From Halopseudomonas salina (lineage in GTDB: Bacteria > Pseudomonadota > Gammaproteobacteria > Pseudomonadales > Pseudomonadaceae): a stretch of DNA of 64,000 bases. Below are positions 16,732 through 25,037 of the stretch, one piece after another. A program made the position numbers and the translations under genes. The notes under the pieces are model-generated. The model saw only the letters and a list, made by a program, of their open reading frames with translations. It had not been told where the DNA came from and made no database searches. The stretch is taken from positions 145,505 to 209,504 of the forward strand of contig NZ_VTTI01000002.1 in assembly GCF_008641105.1 (NCBI RefSeq), in the 5' to 3' direction. Numbering within the stretch: position 1 is the first letter of the stretch; every line of letters starts with the position of its first letter.

Positions 16732-17774
16732 GCAATGCACCTGCCAGACAACGGAACTGGTACGAACGCGATGCGCGCTTCATTCCGGCCCATCACCAAC
16801 CTGCCAGTCTGCTTGATCTGGCGTTGGGACGCGGAATTGACAGTCACCGACTGCTGCGGGGTACCGGACTGTTTTACCAGGATATTCTGGGTGGTCGGCA
16901 GTCGGTTACCGCCGAGCAGTTTCTGCGACTGATCGACAACGTGCGTCAACTGCAAGGCGGAGATGATTGCAGCTTTCTGTTCGGCCAGCAGTTGTTGCCC
17001 GGCCATTACGGGAATGCCAGCCACGCCCTGCGCCACGCCCAGAATCTGCAGCAGGCCCTGGAGCGTCTGGTGCTTTTACGCCGGCGCCTTTCGCCTCTTC
17101 TGACCCCCCGTTTCAGGCTGGATGACCGGTACGCTTATATCCATTGGTTCGATAGCTGCGGGGTGGGCGGACGTGAAATCTTCCTGATGGAGGCGTGCAT
17201 GACAGCGGTTACGGCCATGTGTCGGTGGCTCTCGGGCGGGCCCTTGCCATGGCAATACCAGTTGCGCCATCCGAAACCCGGTTATGTCGAACAATATTGG
17301 GTACATCTGAGCGAGGAGGTGCGGTTCGGTTGCCCGCAAAACCTTATGCGTCTGCCGCGCGAATTCCTGGTTCGGCCCTGGTCCAATGTGTCCGTGACGG
17401 TAGGGCAGGTAGCCGAGCAGGCCAGCCTTGAAGAGTTGGCAGCAGCTGATGAAATGGCCCCAAGCATGCTCGATATCCTGTTCGAATATCTCCATGAACA
17501 TATCCGGCAGCCCCTTGGGCTCGACCGCCTGGCCGAGGCACAGGGGATGAGCGCGGCAACGCTCAAACGCAAGCTGAAGCGACACGATACCCATTTTCAG
17601 CAGCTGCTCGATCAGGTCAGAACCTATGTGGCATTGGACCTCTATGTGAGCAAGGGCTTTAGCAGTGACGAAGTGGCGGCTTATCTGAACTTCAATGACA
17701 AGGCCAACTTCCGTCGTTCTTTCAAGCGCTGGACAGGGCTGTTGCCCAGCGATTTGCCGGGCAGCTTTGCCTGA
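16728..17774 (+). CDS. AraC-family transcriptional regulator
   Basis: A 348-residue regulator. The N-terminal half resembles the arabinose-binding-type domain seen in OruR/ArgR-like AraC regulators. The C-terminal about 95 residues form a double helix-turn-helix (LDRLAEAQGMSAATLKRKLKRHDTHF, then FSSDEVAAYLNFNDKANFRRSFKRWTG). It overlaps the degenerate GGDEF gene by 4 bp (ATGA) and is convergent with the flavodoxin gene 21 bp downstream. A short palindrome CCAGCAGATCATGCTGG (17788-17804) lies just after it, without a T-run. Target genes are unknown; the neighbouring phytase and iron operons are both candidates. Confidence 0.88.
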   Translation: MSNAPARQRNWYERDARFIPAHHQPASLLDLALGRGIDSHRLLRGTGLFYQDILGGRQSVTAEQFLRLIDNVRQLQGGDDCSFLFGQQLLPGHYGNASHALRHAQNLQQALERLVLLRRRLSPLLTPRFRLDDRYAYIHWFDSCGVGGREIFLMEACMTAVTAMCRWLSGGPLPWQYQLRHPKPGYVEQYWVHLSEEVRFGCPQNLMRLPREFLVRPWSNVSVTVGQVAEQASLEELAAADEMAPSMLDILFEYLHEHIRQPLGLDRLAEAQGMSAATLKRKLKRHDTHFQQLLDQVRTYVALDLYVSKGFSSDEVAAYLNFNDKANFRRSFKRWTGLLPSDLPGSFA

Positions 17775-17795
17775 ACAGCATTGTGAACCAGCAGA

Positions 17796-18404
17796 TCATG
17801 CTGGCGCATCGAGGTTGCTGGTTTCCCCCGGTGCCAGTGTTAACGCAATATTCTCGTGCCACTGCGCGAGCGTGCGTGGATCGCTGCGGTCAGCTTTCAG
17901 CGCTGTAAATGTCCGGGTTGCCCCCTGAGCCGCAAGCCAGTCGTCCAGGTCCTCGGCGCAAGCGCAAAAGCGCTTGTAGCGCCGGTCACCCAGCCCCAGC
18001 ACTGCATATTCCAGGTGACTGAGATCCAGTGATTTGCAAAGGAAACGCTGAAAGAACTGCCGCGCATTTTCCGGCGCCGCACCCTGACCTGTCGTACTGA
18101 CCACCAAAAGCATCCGCCGACACCGGCGCAAATGTCCTCTCTTGACGCTGTTCAACGGTAGCAGTTGCGCCGTAGGGGGTGCTTCGCCAAGGCTTTGTAT
18201 CTGGGCAAGTGTGGCTCTTGCCAGTGTCTCGGCCGTACCGTTCTGGCTGGCGTAGGCGACTAACCATGGCGCCTCGGCGGGCGCAGCCTTCCTGCGGGAG
18301 CAGTGCCAGGACCAGAGACAGACAATCACCCAGAGCAACGTGACCAGAAGGGCCCAGCCGACGCGTTCGGCGCCGACATTTTGCATCACATTCAATATTG
18401 GCAT
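17796..18404 (-). CDS. Membrane-anchored flavodoxin
   Basis: A 202-residue protein with one N-terminal membrane helix (about 14-34) followed by a flavodoxin domain of the CysJ/cytochrome P450 reductase type. FMN-binding segments are visible: ASQNGTAETLA (phosphate loop), VVSTTGQGAAPENARQF and AVLGLGDRRYKRFCACAEDLDDWL. It should be a one-electron carrier held at the inner membrane. It is the last gene of the TonB-receptor / PepSY / DUF2271 / DUF4198 set (3 bp after DUF4198). A plausible role is to feed electrons to the PepSY membrane protein for ferric-ligand reduction; that is inference from context. Confidence 0.85.
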   Translation of the reverse strand: MPILNVMQNVGAERVGWALLVTLLWVIVCLWSWHCSRRKAAPAEAPWLVAYASQNGTAETLARATLAQIQSLGEAPPTAQLLPLNSVKRGHLRRCRRMLLVVSTTGQGAAPENARQFFQRFLCKSLDLSHLEYAVLGLGDRRYKRFCACAEDLDDWLAAQGATRTFTALKADRSDPRTLAQWHENIALTLAPGETSNLDAPA

Positions 18405-18407
18405 GGA

Positions 18408-19271
18408 TCAGAGCGCCAGCACTTCCAGCGTGGCACTGTAACTGGCCCGTCGACGGGTGACTGGCGGTGTGACTCCCGCCTTCGTGTCGTATTCCGCCTC
18501 TAGCCAATACATGCCAGCCGAAGGCCAGGTGATTTCGATCCTGCCGTTGGCATCCGTTTGCATCGTCATTTCACCCAGTTCATCGCGGTAACGGTTTCCG
18601 CCGGGAATGATCGTCACCTTCATATCGGCAGCAGGTTTGCCGTCCAGGCTGAACGCAAACTCGGCGGCTTCGCCAGCGTAGAGATCATTGGGGTGAGTGA
18701 TGGGGGTTAGTTCAAGGCCTTTCCCCGTGAGCTCGAATACGCTATCGCTAGGGTTGCCGGACGTCACGAACACTTCCATGCGCGAGTTGCCCTGGGTAAC
18801 CTCGAGGTCCTCTACCGAGGCTGGCAGATTGGCTTGCAGATCCTTCAGCTCACCCATCCAGCGGGCGCGTTCGCCTTTGTCAGTATAGGTGGCCATGTGG
18901 CGACCGCTGGCTACAGCCAGTTTGTAGGTACCTTTCTGGGTCAGATGCACGTCGAAGGTAGTGCGATAGCGGCCGGTTTTGCCGTTCAGTCCTTCCACCA
19001 GCGTGCCGTCAGGTGCGCTGATAAGCAAAGGCGAGGGCGCCCGCCCGTTTTGCGTCTCAGTTTTGGCAGCCGCTTCACCGATACCGGCCAGCCGCAGGGG
19101 GAAGTGCTCGAAGTAGAAAAGATCGTTTGAAACGGCGGCGTCGACGGTTATCCAGGGGTCTTCACCGGACAAGACGGTAGCTGACGGCAGCAACCAGGCG
19201 CGATGGGCCTGCGCTGGCAAAGCCAGGCAGATGGCAGTTGCTACTAGTGTGTATTTCAGAACTTTGTTCAT
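18408..19271 (-). CDS. DUF4198 periplasmic protein
   Basis: A 287-residue protein with a Sec signal peptide (MNKVLKYTLVATAICLALPAQA) and a DUF4198 domain, seen in HRAWLLPSATVLSGEDPWITVDAAVSND and the carboxy-terminal GRIEITWPSAGMYWLEAEY. Related domains occur in periplasmic components of nickel/cobalt uptake systems (NikM-like), so a metal-handling role is possible. The upstream extension to 19304 is less likely than the ATG at 19271 with AAGGA. It lies between the DUF2271 and flavodoxin genes in the Fur-box operon. Molecular function unknown. Confidence 0.83.
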   Translation of the reverse strand: MNKVLKYTLVATAICLALPAQAHRAWLLPSATVLSGEDPWITVDAAVSNDLFYFEHFPLRLAGIGEAAAKTETQNGRAPSPLLISAPDGTLVEGLNGKTGRYRTTFDVHLTQKGTYKLAVASGRHMATYTDKGERARWMGELKDLQANLPASVEDLEVTQGNSRMEVFVTSGNPSDSVFELTGKGLELTPITHPNDLYAGEAAEFAFSLDGKPAADMKVTIIPGGNRYRDELGEMTMQTDANGRIEITWPSAGMYWLEAEYDTKAGVTPPVTRRRASYSATLEVLAL

Positions 19272-19326
19272 TGATTCATTCCTTTTGGAGGCCCAGGGTT
19301 TCACCCGGAAACCGGCTGTTGTTGTA

Positions 19327-19833
19327 TCAGGGGGTCAGCGTCAAAGTGACTCTTCCCAGTTCGTTGTCGCCCTGGATGTTTGAGGTGGTTGTTTCTTGCG
19401 GTGGCCACTGGAAAGGCAGGCGAAGCATTTCACGGCCGCCTACTTCGCGTGCCGCCTCGACCACCAGTTCGTAGTTGCCCGGGGCAAGCTCGGCGAGCGG
19501 AAGCCTGGTGTTATCCAGCGTTAACCTATGGGTGCCCGGCGGCCGGGTGGCGGCGCTGAGACCGTCGATCGGCAGGTCAAGGCTGCGGCCACTGCGGCGC
19601 CACCATTGGCGTAGATCCTTTAGCCACTTCTCGCCCTCCTGCTCAGCCAGCTTCAGGTCGTACCAGAGGGCGATATCTGCCGCGTGGCGGTTGTCCTGCT
19701 CCAGCCACAGGGCGACGTAGGGGCGATGGTATTCGGCGGCATCGAGCCGGGGGATCTGCACCTCGATATTCATCTCGGCGGCGGCAAGAGGCCCGCTGAG
19801 CAGAGCGCAAAACAGGGTCAGTGACTTGTGCAT
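19327..19833 (-). CDS. DUF2271 periplasmic protein
   Basis: A 168-residue exported protein (signal peptide about 1-19, ending PLAAAE) of the DUF2271 family, with the segment RPYVALWLEQDNRHAADIALWYDLKL and the ending NELGRVTLTLTP. No catalytic motif is visible. It is 12 bp after the PepSY gene and is often encoded with PepSY membrane proteins and iron-type receptors. The function is not established. Confidence 0.83.
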   Translation of the reverse strand: MHKSLTLFCALLSGPLAAAEMNIEVQIPRLDAAEYHRPYVALWLEQDNRHAADIALWYDLKLAEQEGEKWLKDLRQWWRRSGRSLDLPIDGLSAATRPPGTHRLTLDNTRLPLAELAPGNYELVVEAAREVGGREMLRLPFQWPPQETTTSNIQGDNELGRVTLTLTP

Positions 19834-19845
19834 CGATTATTCCTG

Positions 19846-20448
19846 TCAGTGGATGAGCAAAAACATCAGTAGTAGGGGGATCAGCAGACCCAGGCCGGTC
19901 AAAGGCCAGGTTGTGGGGCGGCTGGCGACCTGACGTCGCAGCAGCAATAGCCCAGTCAGACTGAACAGCACGCAGACAGCAGCAAACACGTCAATGAACC
20001 AGCTCCAGGCAATGCCGGTATGACGGCCCTTGTGCAGATCATTGAAATAGGCGATCAAGCCGCGGTCAGTGTCCTCGAACAGCAAATCACCGGTTTCCAG
20101 ATCCAGACTCAACCAGGCGTCGGCGCCGGGCCTTGGCATGCCTATGTAGAGCTCGCCCGGATTCCATTCAGGCGCGCGACCGTACAGACTGGTGTTGATC
20201 TGTTGCTCGAGAAAATCCTGCAGCCGCTGTGGTAGCCCCGCTTCGCCGATTGAGGCTTCGCGGGCCATAACCAGCAGCTCTTCGGGCAACTGCGTTTCCA
20301 CCGTGGTGATGGCGTTGCGGCCTTCAATTTGCCCGGCATGGTTGAGGGTTATTCCGGTTACCGCGAACAACAGCAGACCGGCCAGGCACAGTGCCGAGCT
20401 TATCCAGTGCCATTCGCGCAACGATCCCAGGGTGAAACGCTTGTGCAT
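19846..20448 (-). CDS. PepSY-associated membrane protein
   Basis: A 200-residue membrane protein with an N-terminal helix (LREWHWISSALCLAGLLLFAVTGITLNH), a periplasmic PepSY-like domain (about 40-130), and two C-terminal helices (about 145-172 and 180-200). His residues flank the first and third helices (HWISS, NDLHKGRHTGIAW) as in PepSY_TM proteins that reduce ferric-siderophores. It lies 61 bp after the TonB-dependent receptor gene. A role as a membrane reductase for imported ferric complexes is a reasonable inference but unproven. Confidence 0.82.
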   Translation of the reverse strand: MHKRFTLGSLREWHWISSALCLAGLLLFAVTGITLNHAGQIEGRNAITTVETQLPEELLVMAREASIGEAGLPQRLQDFLEQQINTSLYGRAPEWNPGELYIGMPRPGADAWLSLDLETGDLLFEDTDRGLIAYFNDLHKGRHTGIAWSWFIDVFAAVCVLFSLTGLLLLRRQVASRPTTWPLTGLGLLIPLLLMFLLIH

Positions 20449-20509
20449 GGGTTTTCTCTAGGGTTATAGGAGCCAGCGCCGGCGAACCGGCTGCCGGGTC
20501 CCGGCTCGA

Positions 20510-22876
20510 TCAGAAGCTGTAGTTGGCCGACAGCCAGAAGCTGCGGGCTTTTTCGGTGACGTTGTAGTCGTTGCTGCAAGACCAGGTGTCCAGACTGCCA
20601 GTGCCGTCATAGGTCGGTTCACAGTTGCGGCCCGCCATGTCGCGATCGAGCAGGTTGTTGATCCTGCCATTGATGGTCAGCGCATCCGTTGCCCGGAATC
20701 GTGCACCCAGGTGATAGATGTCATAGGACTTGTAATACAGCTTGCGGGTCTGCGGTTGCGGCCCGGCGGTGGTGGCTGTGCCCCTATAGCGCTCATCCCG
20801 TACCTCGGCGATCAAGGCCAGGTTCAGCCGTGGTAATACGTCCCAACCCAGTGTGGCGTTGAACATGTGCTCCGGCGTGTTGACCAGCGGCAGGCCCTTT
20901 TGAGCGCCACTTTTCTGTTCGCTGTCGGTGTAGGTGTAGTTGCCGCTGAGGGCGACGGCGCGGGTGATATCCCATTTCGCAGCCAACTCGATACCTTTGG
21001 TATCAGCTTTGTCGACGTTGGTGCTCTGGCTGAAACTGTTGTAGCCGAGCTCGGCCCAGCCGGGCCCTACATCCACGCAGCCACTGCTCAGGTACTTCAC
21101 CCCATTGGCGTCGTAGCAGTTGGGCACGGCGTCGGCTCGGGCGATCTTGTCCTTAAAGCGGTTGAAGAACAGCGTGGCATTGATGTTGAAGTTGTCCAGG
21201 TTGTCGTAATACGCCGCGACTTCATAATTGGTGCTGGTCTCGGGCTGTAGATCTGGCGAGCCGGCGAACGGGCTGACGCCCTGACCACCGAAACCGACGA
21301 TCCCCGGGTACAGTTCATTGGGTTTGGGGGTCTTGTAGCCGGTACTGACACCGCCCTTGAGAGTCCACTGATCGTTGGTGCGCCAGGTGAGATAGCCGCG
21401 CGGGCTGATCTGACTGCCGAAGATGTTGTGATGGTCGTAGCGGGCACCCAGGGTCAGGGTCAGGTCATTGAGCACGTCCCAGTTATCCTCAGCGAACAGC
21501 GCCCATTGTTTGTGATCCTGGGTCGTGCCTGACTGATAGCCAGCGCCGTTCATGCCAAATACACCATCTTCCATTTCGGCAAACAGGTACTGCCCGCCGA
21601 TGGTGAGATAGTGGGCGCCGAGCTGGCTGGTCAGCTTGGTATCGAAGATGGTGTTGCGGATTTCCAGCTCCCGGCGCTCCCTGGGTAGATACTCAGCCTC
21701 TAGTTGAGCCCTGATCGGGTCGGTCAGTTGCGGCGTGTTGGTACCCTGGTCGGCAACCGCCTGATCCCAGATCACCTGCAAGTTTTCCCTTTCCTGAACG
21801 GTCAGGGGCTGTGAGCGGCCCAGGTTACTGCTTGTGCTGCGTGTGAGGCTGGTTTCGCTCTGTCCGATATTCCAGCGGCCGGAGTGTGCGAGGACGAACT
21901 GCTCCCGCTCCACGCGCTGGTATTCGGTGTACCCCACACGCGGCTGGACAATGCCATTGCGACCACGCCATAGGCTGTCTACCGAGTCGAGGGTGCCGGT
22001 CTGGCCTTCGGTGTTATCGTAGCGCTGCTTGGCGACGTCGTATTCGAGCTGGAAGTCGTGGTTCTCGAGCGCTGTGAGATTAAGAGTGAATCCGGCATTC
22101 CAGTTCTTTGCCGCAACAATTTTCTTGTCACCAAAGCTGCCGCTGTCGGTAAAAGGTGTGCCGTCGCCGTTGATCAGATTCTCGACGCTGTAACCTGGGT
22201 CACTCTGCTCGCGGTCATACAGGCTGCCCCGCAGACCGAGCCCCAGCACACCCTCTATCAATGGGCCACTGGCGAACAGGTCGGTTTTCTGATCATCGCC
22301 AAACTGGGAATCCTCCTGCAGGGTGTAGCTCTGAGTTATAGCTCCCCCCCAATTCTCCTGCACCTTACGGGTAATGATGTTGATCACACCCCCCATGGCA
22401 TCAGCGCCGTACAGGGTCGACATCGGCCCGCGGATAACCTCGATACGCTCTATAGCCTCCATGGAAGGCATGTACATGAACTGGCTATTGCCGAAGTTGT
22501 TCGGTCCAATATCGCCAATGTCGCTCTGACGCCGGCCATCAATCAGGACCAGAGTGTAGTCCTTGGGCAGGCCGCGCATGGTGATGCTGATATTGCCGTT
22601 CTTGTCCAGATCGGCTCCCACGTCGACGCCTTCGACATCACGCAGGGCGTCTGCCAGACCGGCGTATGGCTTACTCCTCAGTTGCTCTCGGCTGATCACG
22701 CTGATGCTTGCAGGTGCATCGGCAATCTTCTGTTCATAGCCCGTTGCCGAGACTACCGTCAGATCAGGGAGCTGGTAGGCGTCCTGCTGGTTAGCCAGTG
22801 CAATACTCGAGGCCAGCAGGGCGGCACCGCCGAGCAGGTGGCGGGTTGTGTTCGTGGGGCTGAGCGTGAAGATCAT
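20510..22876 (-). CDS. TonB-dependent (siderophore-type) receptor
   Basis: A 788-residue outer-membrane receptor with a signal peptide ending near IALANQQ, a TonB-box-like LPDLTVVSATGYEQK, a plug domain with GLPKDYTLVLIDGRRQ and STLYGADAMGGVINIITRK, and a barrel ending in FWLSANYSF. The plug resembles ferric-catecholate receptors of the FepA/CirA group. The open frame extends to 23032, but the ATG at 22876 begins a proper signal peptide. Two Fur boxes lie upstream (22931-22949, 23050-23068), so iron-starvation induction is expected. Ligand identity cannot be read from sequence. Confidence 0.9.
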   Translation of the reverse strand: MIFTLSPTNTTRHLLGGAALLASSIALANQQDAYQLPDLTVVSATGYEQKIADAPASISVISREQLRSKPYAGLADALRDVEGVDVGADLDKNGNISITMRGLPKDYTLVLIDGRRQSDIGDIGPNNFGNSQFMYMPSMEAIERIEVIRGPMSTLYGADAMGGVINIITRKVQENWGGAITQSYTLQEDSQFGDDQKTDLFASGPLIEGVLGLGLRGSLYDREQSDPGYSVENLINGDGTPFTDSGSFGDKKIVAAKNWNAGFTLNLTALENHDFQLEYDVAKQRYDNTEGQTGTLDSVDSLWRGRNGIVQPRVGYTEYQRVEREQFVLAHSGRWNIGQSETSLTRSTSSNLGRSQPLTVQERENLQVIWDQAVADQGTNTPQLTDPIRAQLEAEYLPRERRELEIRNTIFDTKLTSQLGAHYLTIGGQYLFAEMEDGVFGMNGAGYQSGTTQDHKQWALFAEDNWDVLNDLTLTLGARYDHHNIFGSQISPRGYLTWRTNDQWTLKGGVSTGYKTPKPNELYPGIVGFGGQGVSPFAGSPDLQPETSTNYEVAAYYDNLDNFNINATLFFNRFKDKIARADAVPNCYDANGVKYLSSGCVDVGPGWAELGYNSFSQSTNVDKADTKGIELAAKWDITRAVALSGNYTYTDSEQKSGAQKGLPLVNTPEHMFNATLGWDVLPRLNLALIAEVRDERYRGTATTAGPQPQTRKLYYKSYDIYHLGARFRATDALTINGRINNLLDRDMAGRNCEPTYDGTGSLDTWSCSNDYNVTEKARSFWLSANYSF

Positions 22877-22930
22877 TCCGGTGTATCTCCCAGGGCCAAA
22901 GGGCCATTTAGAGTAATCAGTTTGGCTAAT

Positions 22931-22949
22931 AGGAATAATTATCATTATT
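22931..22949 (-). promoter_or_regulatory. Fur box upstream of TonB-dependent receptor
   Basis: The minus-strand 19-mer AATAATGATAATTATTCCT agrees with the consensus GATAATGATAATCATTATC at 14 of 19 positions. It lies 55-73 bp upstream of the receptor start, a position suited to repressing its promoter. It supports iron-dependent control of the receptor operon. Confidence 0.72.
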
Positions 22950-23049
22950 ACTGTGAGGCGGATTTTATGGGCCATGTGCCGAAAGTTCCACTGCCTGGGC
23001 CGCAACACGAAGTTCCGTAAACTGGAACGCATGCGATATATTCACATTT

Positions 23050-23068
23050 GACAATGGTTATCATTAAA
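23050..23068. promoter_or_regulatory. Second Fur box, nearer the LysR gene
   Basis: The minus-strand 19-mer TTTAATGATAACCATTGTC agrees with the Fur consensus at 15 of 19 positions. It lies about 88-106 bp upstream of the LysR start and about 174-192 bp upstream of the receptor start, so it could control either or both divergent genes. Confidence 0.7.
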
Positions 23069-23155
23069 TGCAGGATTCGGAGCTGCCAATCTCTCCGTGG
23101 ACTCCAGGGGCAGGGCGCTTCCAGCGACGATTCGAAGGAACCAGACATTTTGGTA

Positions 23156-24061
23156 ATGCACGACTTCAATGAAATAAGCGTATTTGCCGCGGTAGTCGAG
23201 CAAGGTGGATTAACGCCTGTATCCCATAGCATGGGTTTGCCAAAATCGACGCTGAGTAGACGTATCAGTCAACTGGAGGGCAGGGTTGGCCAGCGTTTGC
23301 TACTGCGCCACTCCAATCGCATGGTGCCGACCGAAGCCGGTAGCCTGTTTTACGACTACTGTCGTCAGTTGATGGATCTGGCAGAACAGAGCCAGCAGTC
23401 GCTGGACGATCTCCGGGAAGAGGTCAGTGGGCAACTCGTGCTGCATGTGCATAATGCCTTCGAACGTGGCTGGTTGCCGGCGGTAGTCGATGGTTTTCTG
23501 GCGCTGCACCCGGGCATTCATCTCGAACTGGTTGTAGCCGCGGGCTCGCCTGATGCCGGTCGGGGGGGAATAGGTGATCTCTGGTTATGGTTGGGGCCGG
23601 GGCAGTCGTCAAGTCTGCGCTGTGAACAGTTGGGACGCTGGGAAACTGCGCTGTACGCCAGCCCCGGGTATCTGGCCTCCCATGGCATACCTGAACGACC
23701 CGATCAGTTGGGCCGGCATCGCTGGGTCAATCTACTGGACGCGGGTTCACGCCCGGTGCTGCTGCAGCACGAGAGCGGTAGAGAGTATCTCTTTACCCCG
23801 GCACCATCGCGATTGAAGGCCAACACGCTGGTATTGCAAGCCGATTCATTGGTGCGAGGGCAGGGCATCGGCGTCTTGCCTAGCTGGTACGCGAGCCGCT
23901 ACGAGCAGGCTCACCCGGGTAGTTTTGTGAAGTGTTTGCCGGAGTGGCAACCCGCGTCTTTGCAGGTAGGCCTGCACTACAGCTTTGGCCGGCCTGCCCG
24001 AAAGGTATCCGCTCTGGCTGAATGTCTGCGTCGGGAGATACCTGCAGAATGGATAGACTGA
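23156..24061 (+). CDS. LysR-family transcriptional regulator
   Basis: A 301-residue LysR-type regulator. The N-terminal winged helix-turn-helix is clear (FAAVVEQGGLTPVSHSMGLPKSTLSRRISQLEGRVG, within residues 1-60) and an effector-binding domain follows. The open frame begins at 23048, but the ATG at 23156 gives the standard family length and N-terminus; its ribosome site is weak. It is divergent from the iron-type receptor gene with Fur boxes between, so it may be iron-regulated and may control that operon. Effector unknown. Confidence 0.87.
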   Translation: MHDFNEISVFAAVVEQGGLTPVSHSMGLPKSTLSRRISQLEGRVGQRLLLRHSNRMVPTEAGSLFYDYCRQLMDLAEQSQQSLDDLREEVSGQLVLHVHNAFERGWLPAVVDGFLALHPGIHLELVVAAGSPDAGRGGIGDLWLWLGPGQSSSLRCEQLGRWETALYASPGYLASHGIPERPDQLGRHRWVNLLDAGSRPVLLQHESGREYLFTPAPSRLKANTLVLQADSLVRGQGIGVLPSWYASRYEQAHPGSFVKCLPEWQPASLQVGLHYSFGRPARKVSALAECLRREIPAEWID

Positions 24062-24071
24062 GCGCTCCTGA

Positions 24072-24890
24072 TTATTTCAGGCGGCGCTCGATACCCATCT
24101 CCACAAGGATTTTTGCAGAGATTTCCTCGATGGAGAAAGTCGTGGTGTTAACGAAGGGAATGTTTTCGCGCTTGAACAAGCTTTCCACTTCGCGTACTTC
24201 GAACTCGCACTGGCCGAAGCTGGCATAACGGCTGTTGGGGCGGCGCTCATGACGAATGCTGGTCAGTCGGTCCGGATCGATGGTCAAGCCGAAGAGCTTG
24301 TGTTTGTGGGCTTTGAGTGCTGAGGGCAATTGCAGCCGCTCCATATCCTCTTCGGTCAGCGGATAGTTGGCTGCCCGAATACCGGATTGCAGCGCCAGAT
24401 ACAGCGAGGTTGGAGTCTTGCCACAGCGCGAAACTCCTACCAGGATGATATCCGCCCGGTCATAGTGTTCCGTGCGAGCGCCGTCATCGTTGTCCATGGC
24501 GTAGTGCACCGCATCGATACGCTCTTTGTACAGACCGCCATGTTGTATCGAATGTGATTTGCCCACAGAGTAGGAGGAGCCGTCACCGATTTCTTGCTCC
24601 AGGGGCGCCAGGAACGTGGAAAAAATATCGATCAGGTAGCCGTTAGAAGCAGCCAGTTCGTTGCGAATATCCTTGTTGACCACAGTGTCAAAAATGATCG
24701 GTCTGATGCCGTCCCGCTCGGCAGCTGCGTTGATTTGTTGTACCATGTCCCGCGCTTTTTCCACGGTGTCGACATAGGGTCTTAGCAGCTTGATGAACTC
24801 GACGTTCTCGAATTGTGACAGCAGGCTTTGCCCCAGCGTTTCGGCGGTGATACCGGTACCATCGGAAATGAAAAAAGCGGTGCGTTTCAT
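24072..24890 (-). CDS. ppsR: PpsR, PEP synthase regulatory kinase/phosphorylase
   Basis: A 272-residue DUF299 family protein (bifunctional serine/threonine kinase and phosphorylase) that inactivates and reactivates PEP synthase by ADP-dependent phosphorylation. Family marks include [22 protein letters not shown] at the N-terminus, the P-loop [15 protein letters not shown] and ANYPLTEED. It is divergent from ppsA, its target, across about 147 bp, the usual arrangement in pseudomonads. Convergent with the LysR gene 10 bp away. Confidence 0.95.
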   Translation of the reverse strand: MKRTAFFISDGTGITAETLGQSLLSQFENVEFIKLLRPYVDTVEKARDMVQQINAAAERDGIRPIIFDTVVNKDIRNELAASNGYLIDIFSTFLAPLEQEIGDGSSYSVGKSHSIQHGGLYKERIDAVHYAMDNDDGARTEHYDRADIILVGVSRCGKTPTSLYLALQSGIRAANYPLTEEDMERLQLPSALKAHKHKLFGLTIDPDRLTSIRHERRPNSRYASFGQCEFEVREVESLFKRENIPFVNTTTFSIEEISAKILVEMGIERRLK

Positions 24891-25037
24891 GCGCGAGGCC
24901 TTAAGATGTTGGTGTCTGAGCGCGAGGATAGCGAAGTTGCCCCTGTCTCGATGGGGCCATTGTGGCGCATTTGTGTCAGTCCGGCCAGATACCAGCGCGG
25001 CAGCGCTGCCAATTCATTGATTTACGGAGAGATCACC

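Noticed and set aside
17788..17804. CCAGCAGATCATGCTGG as a terminator between AraC and flavodoxin genes
   Set aside because: A hairpin is possible but no T-run follows on either strand; noted only as a palindrome.
22058..23020. Long plus-strand open frame (320 codons) antisense to the iron receptor gene
   Set aside because: It lies fully opposite a receptor with complete motifs, has no family feature and is explained by codon-bias shadowing.
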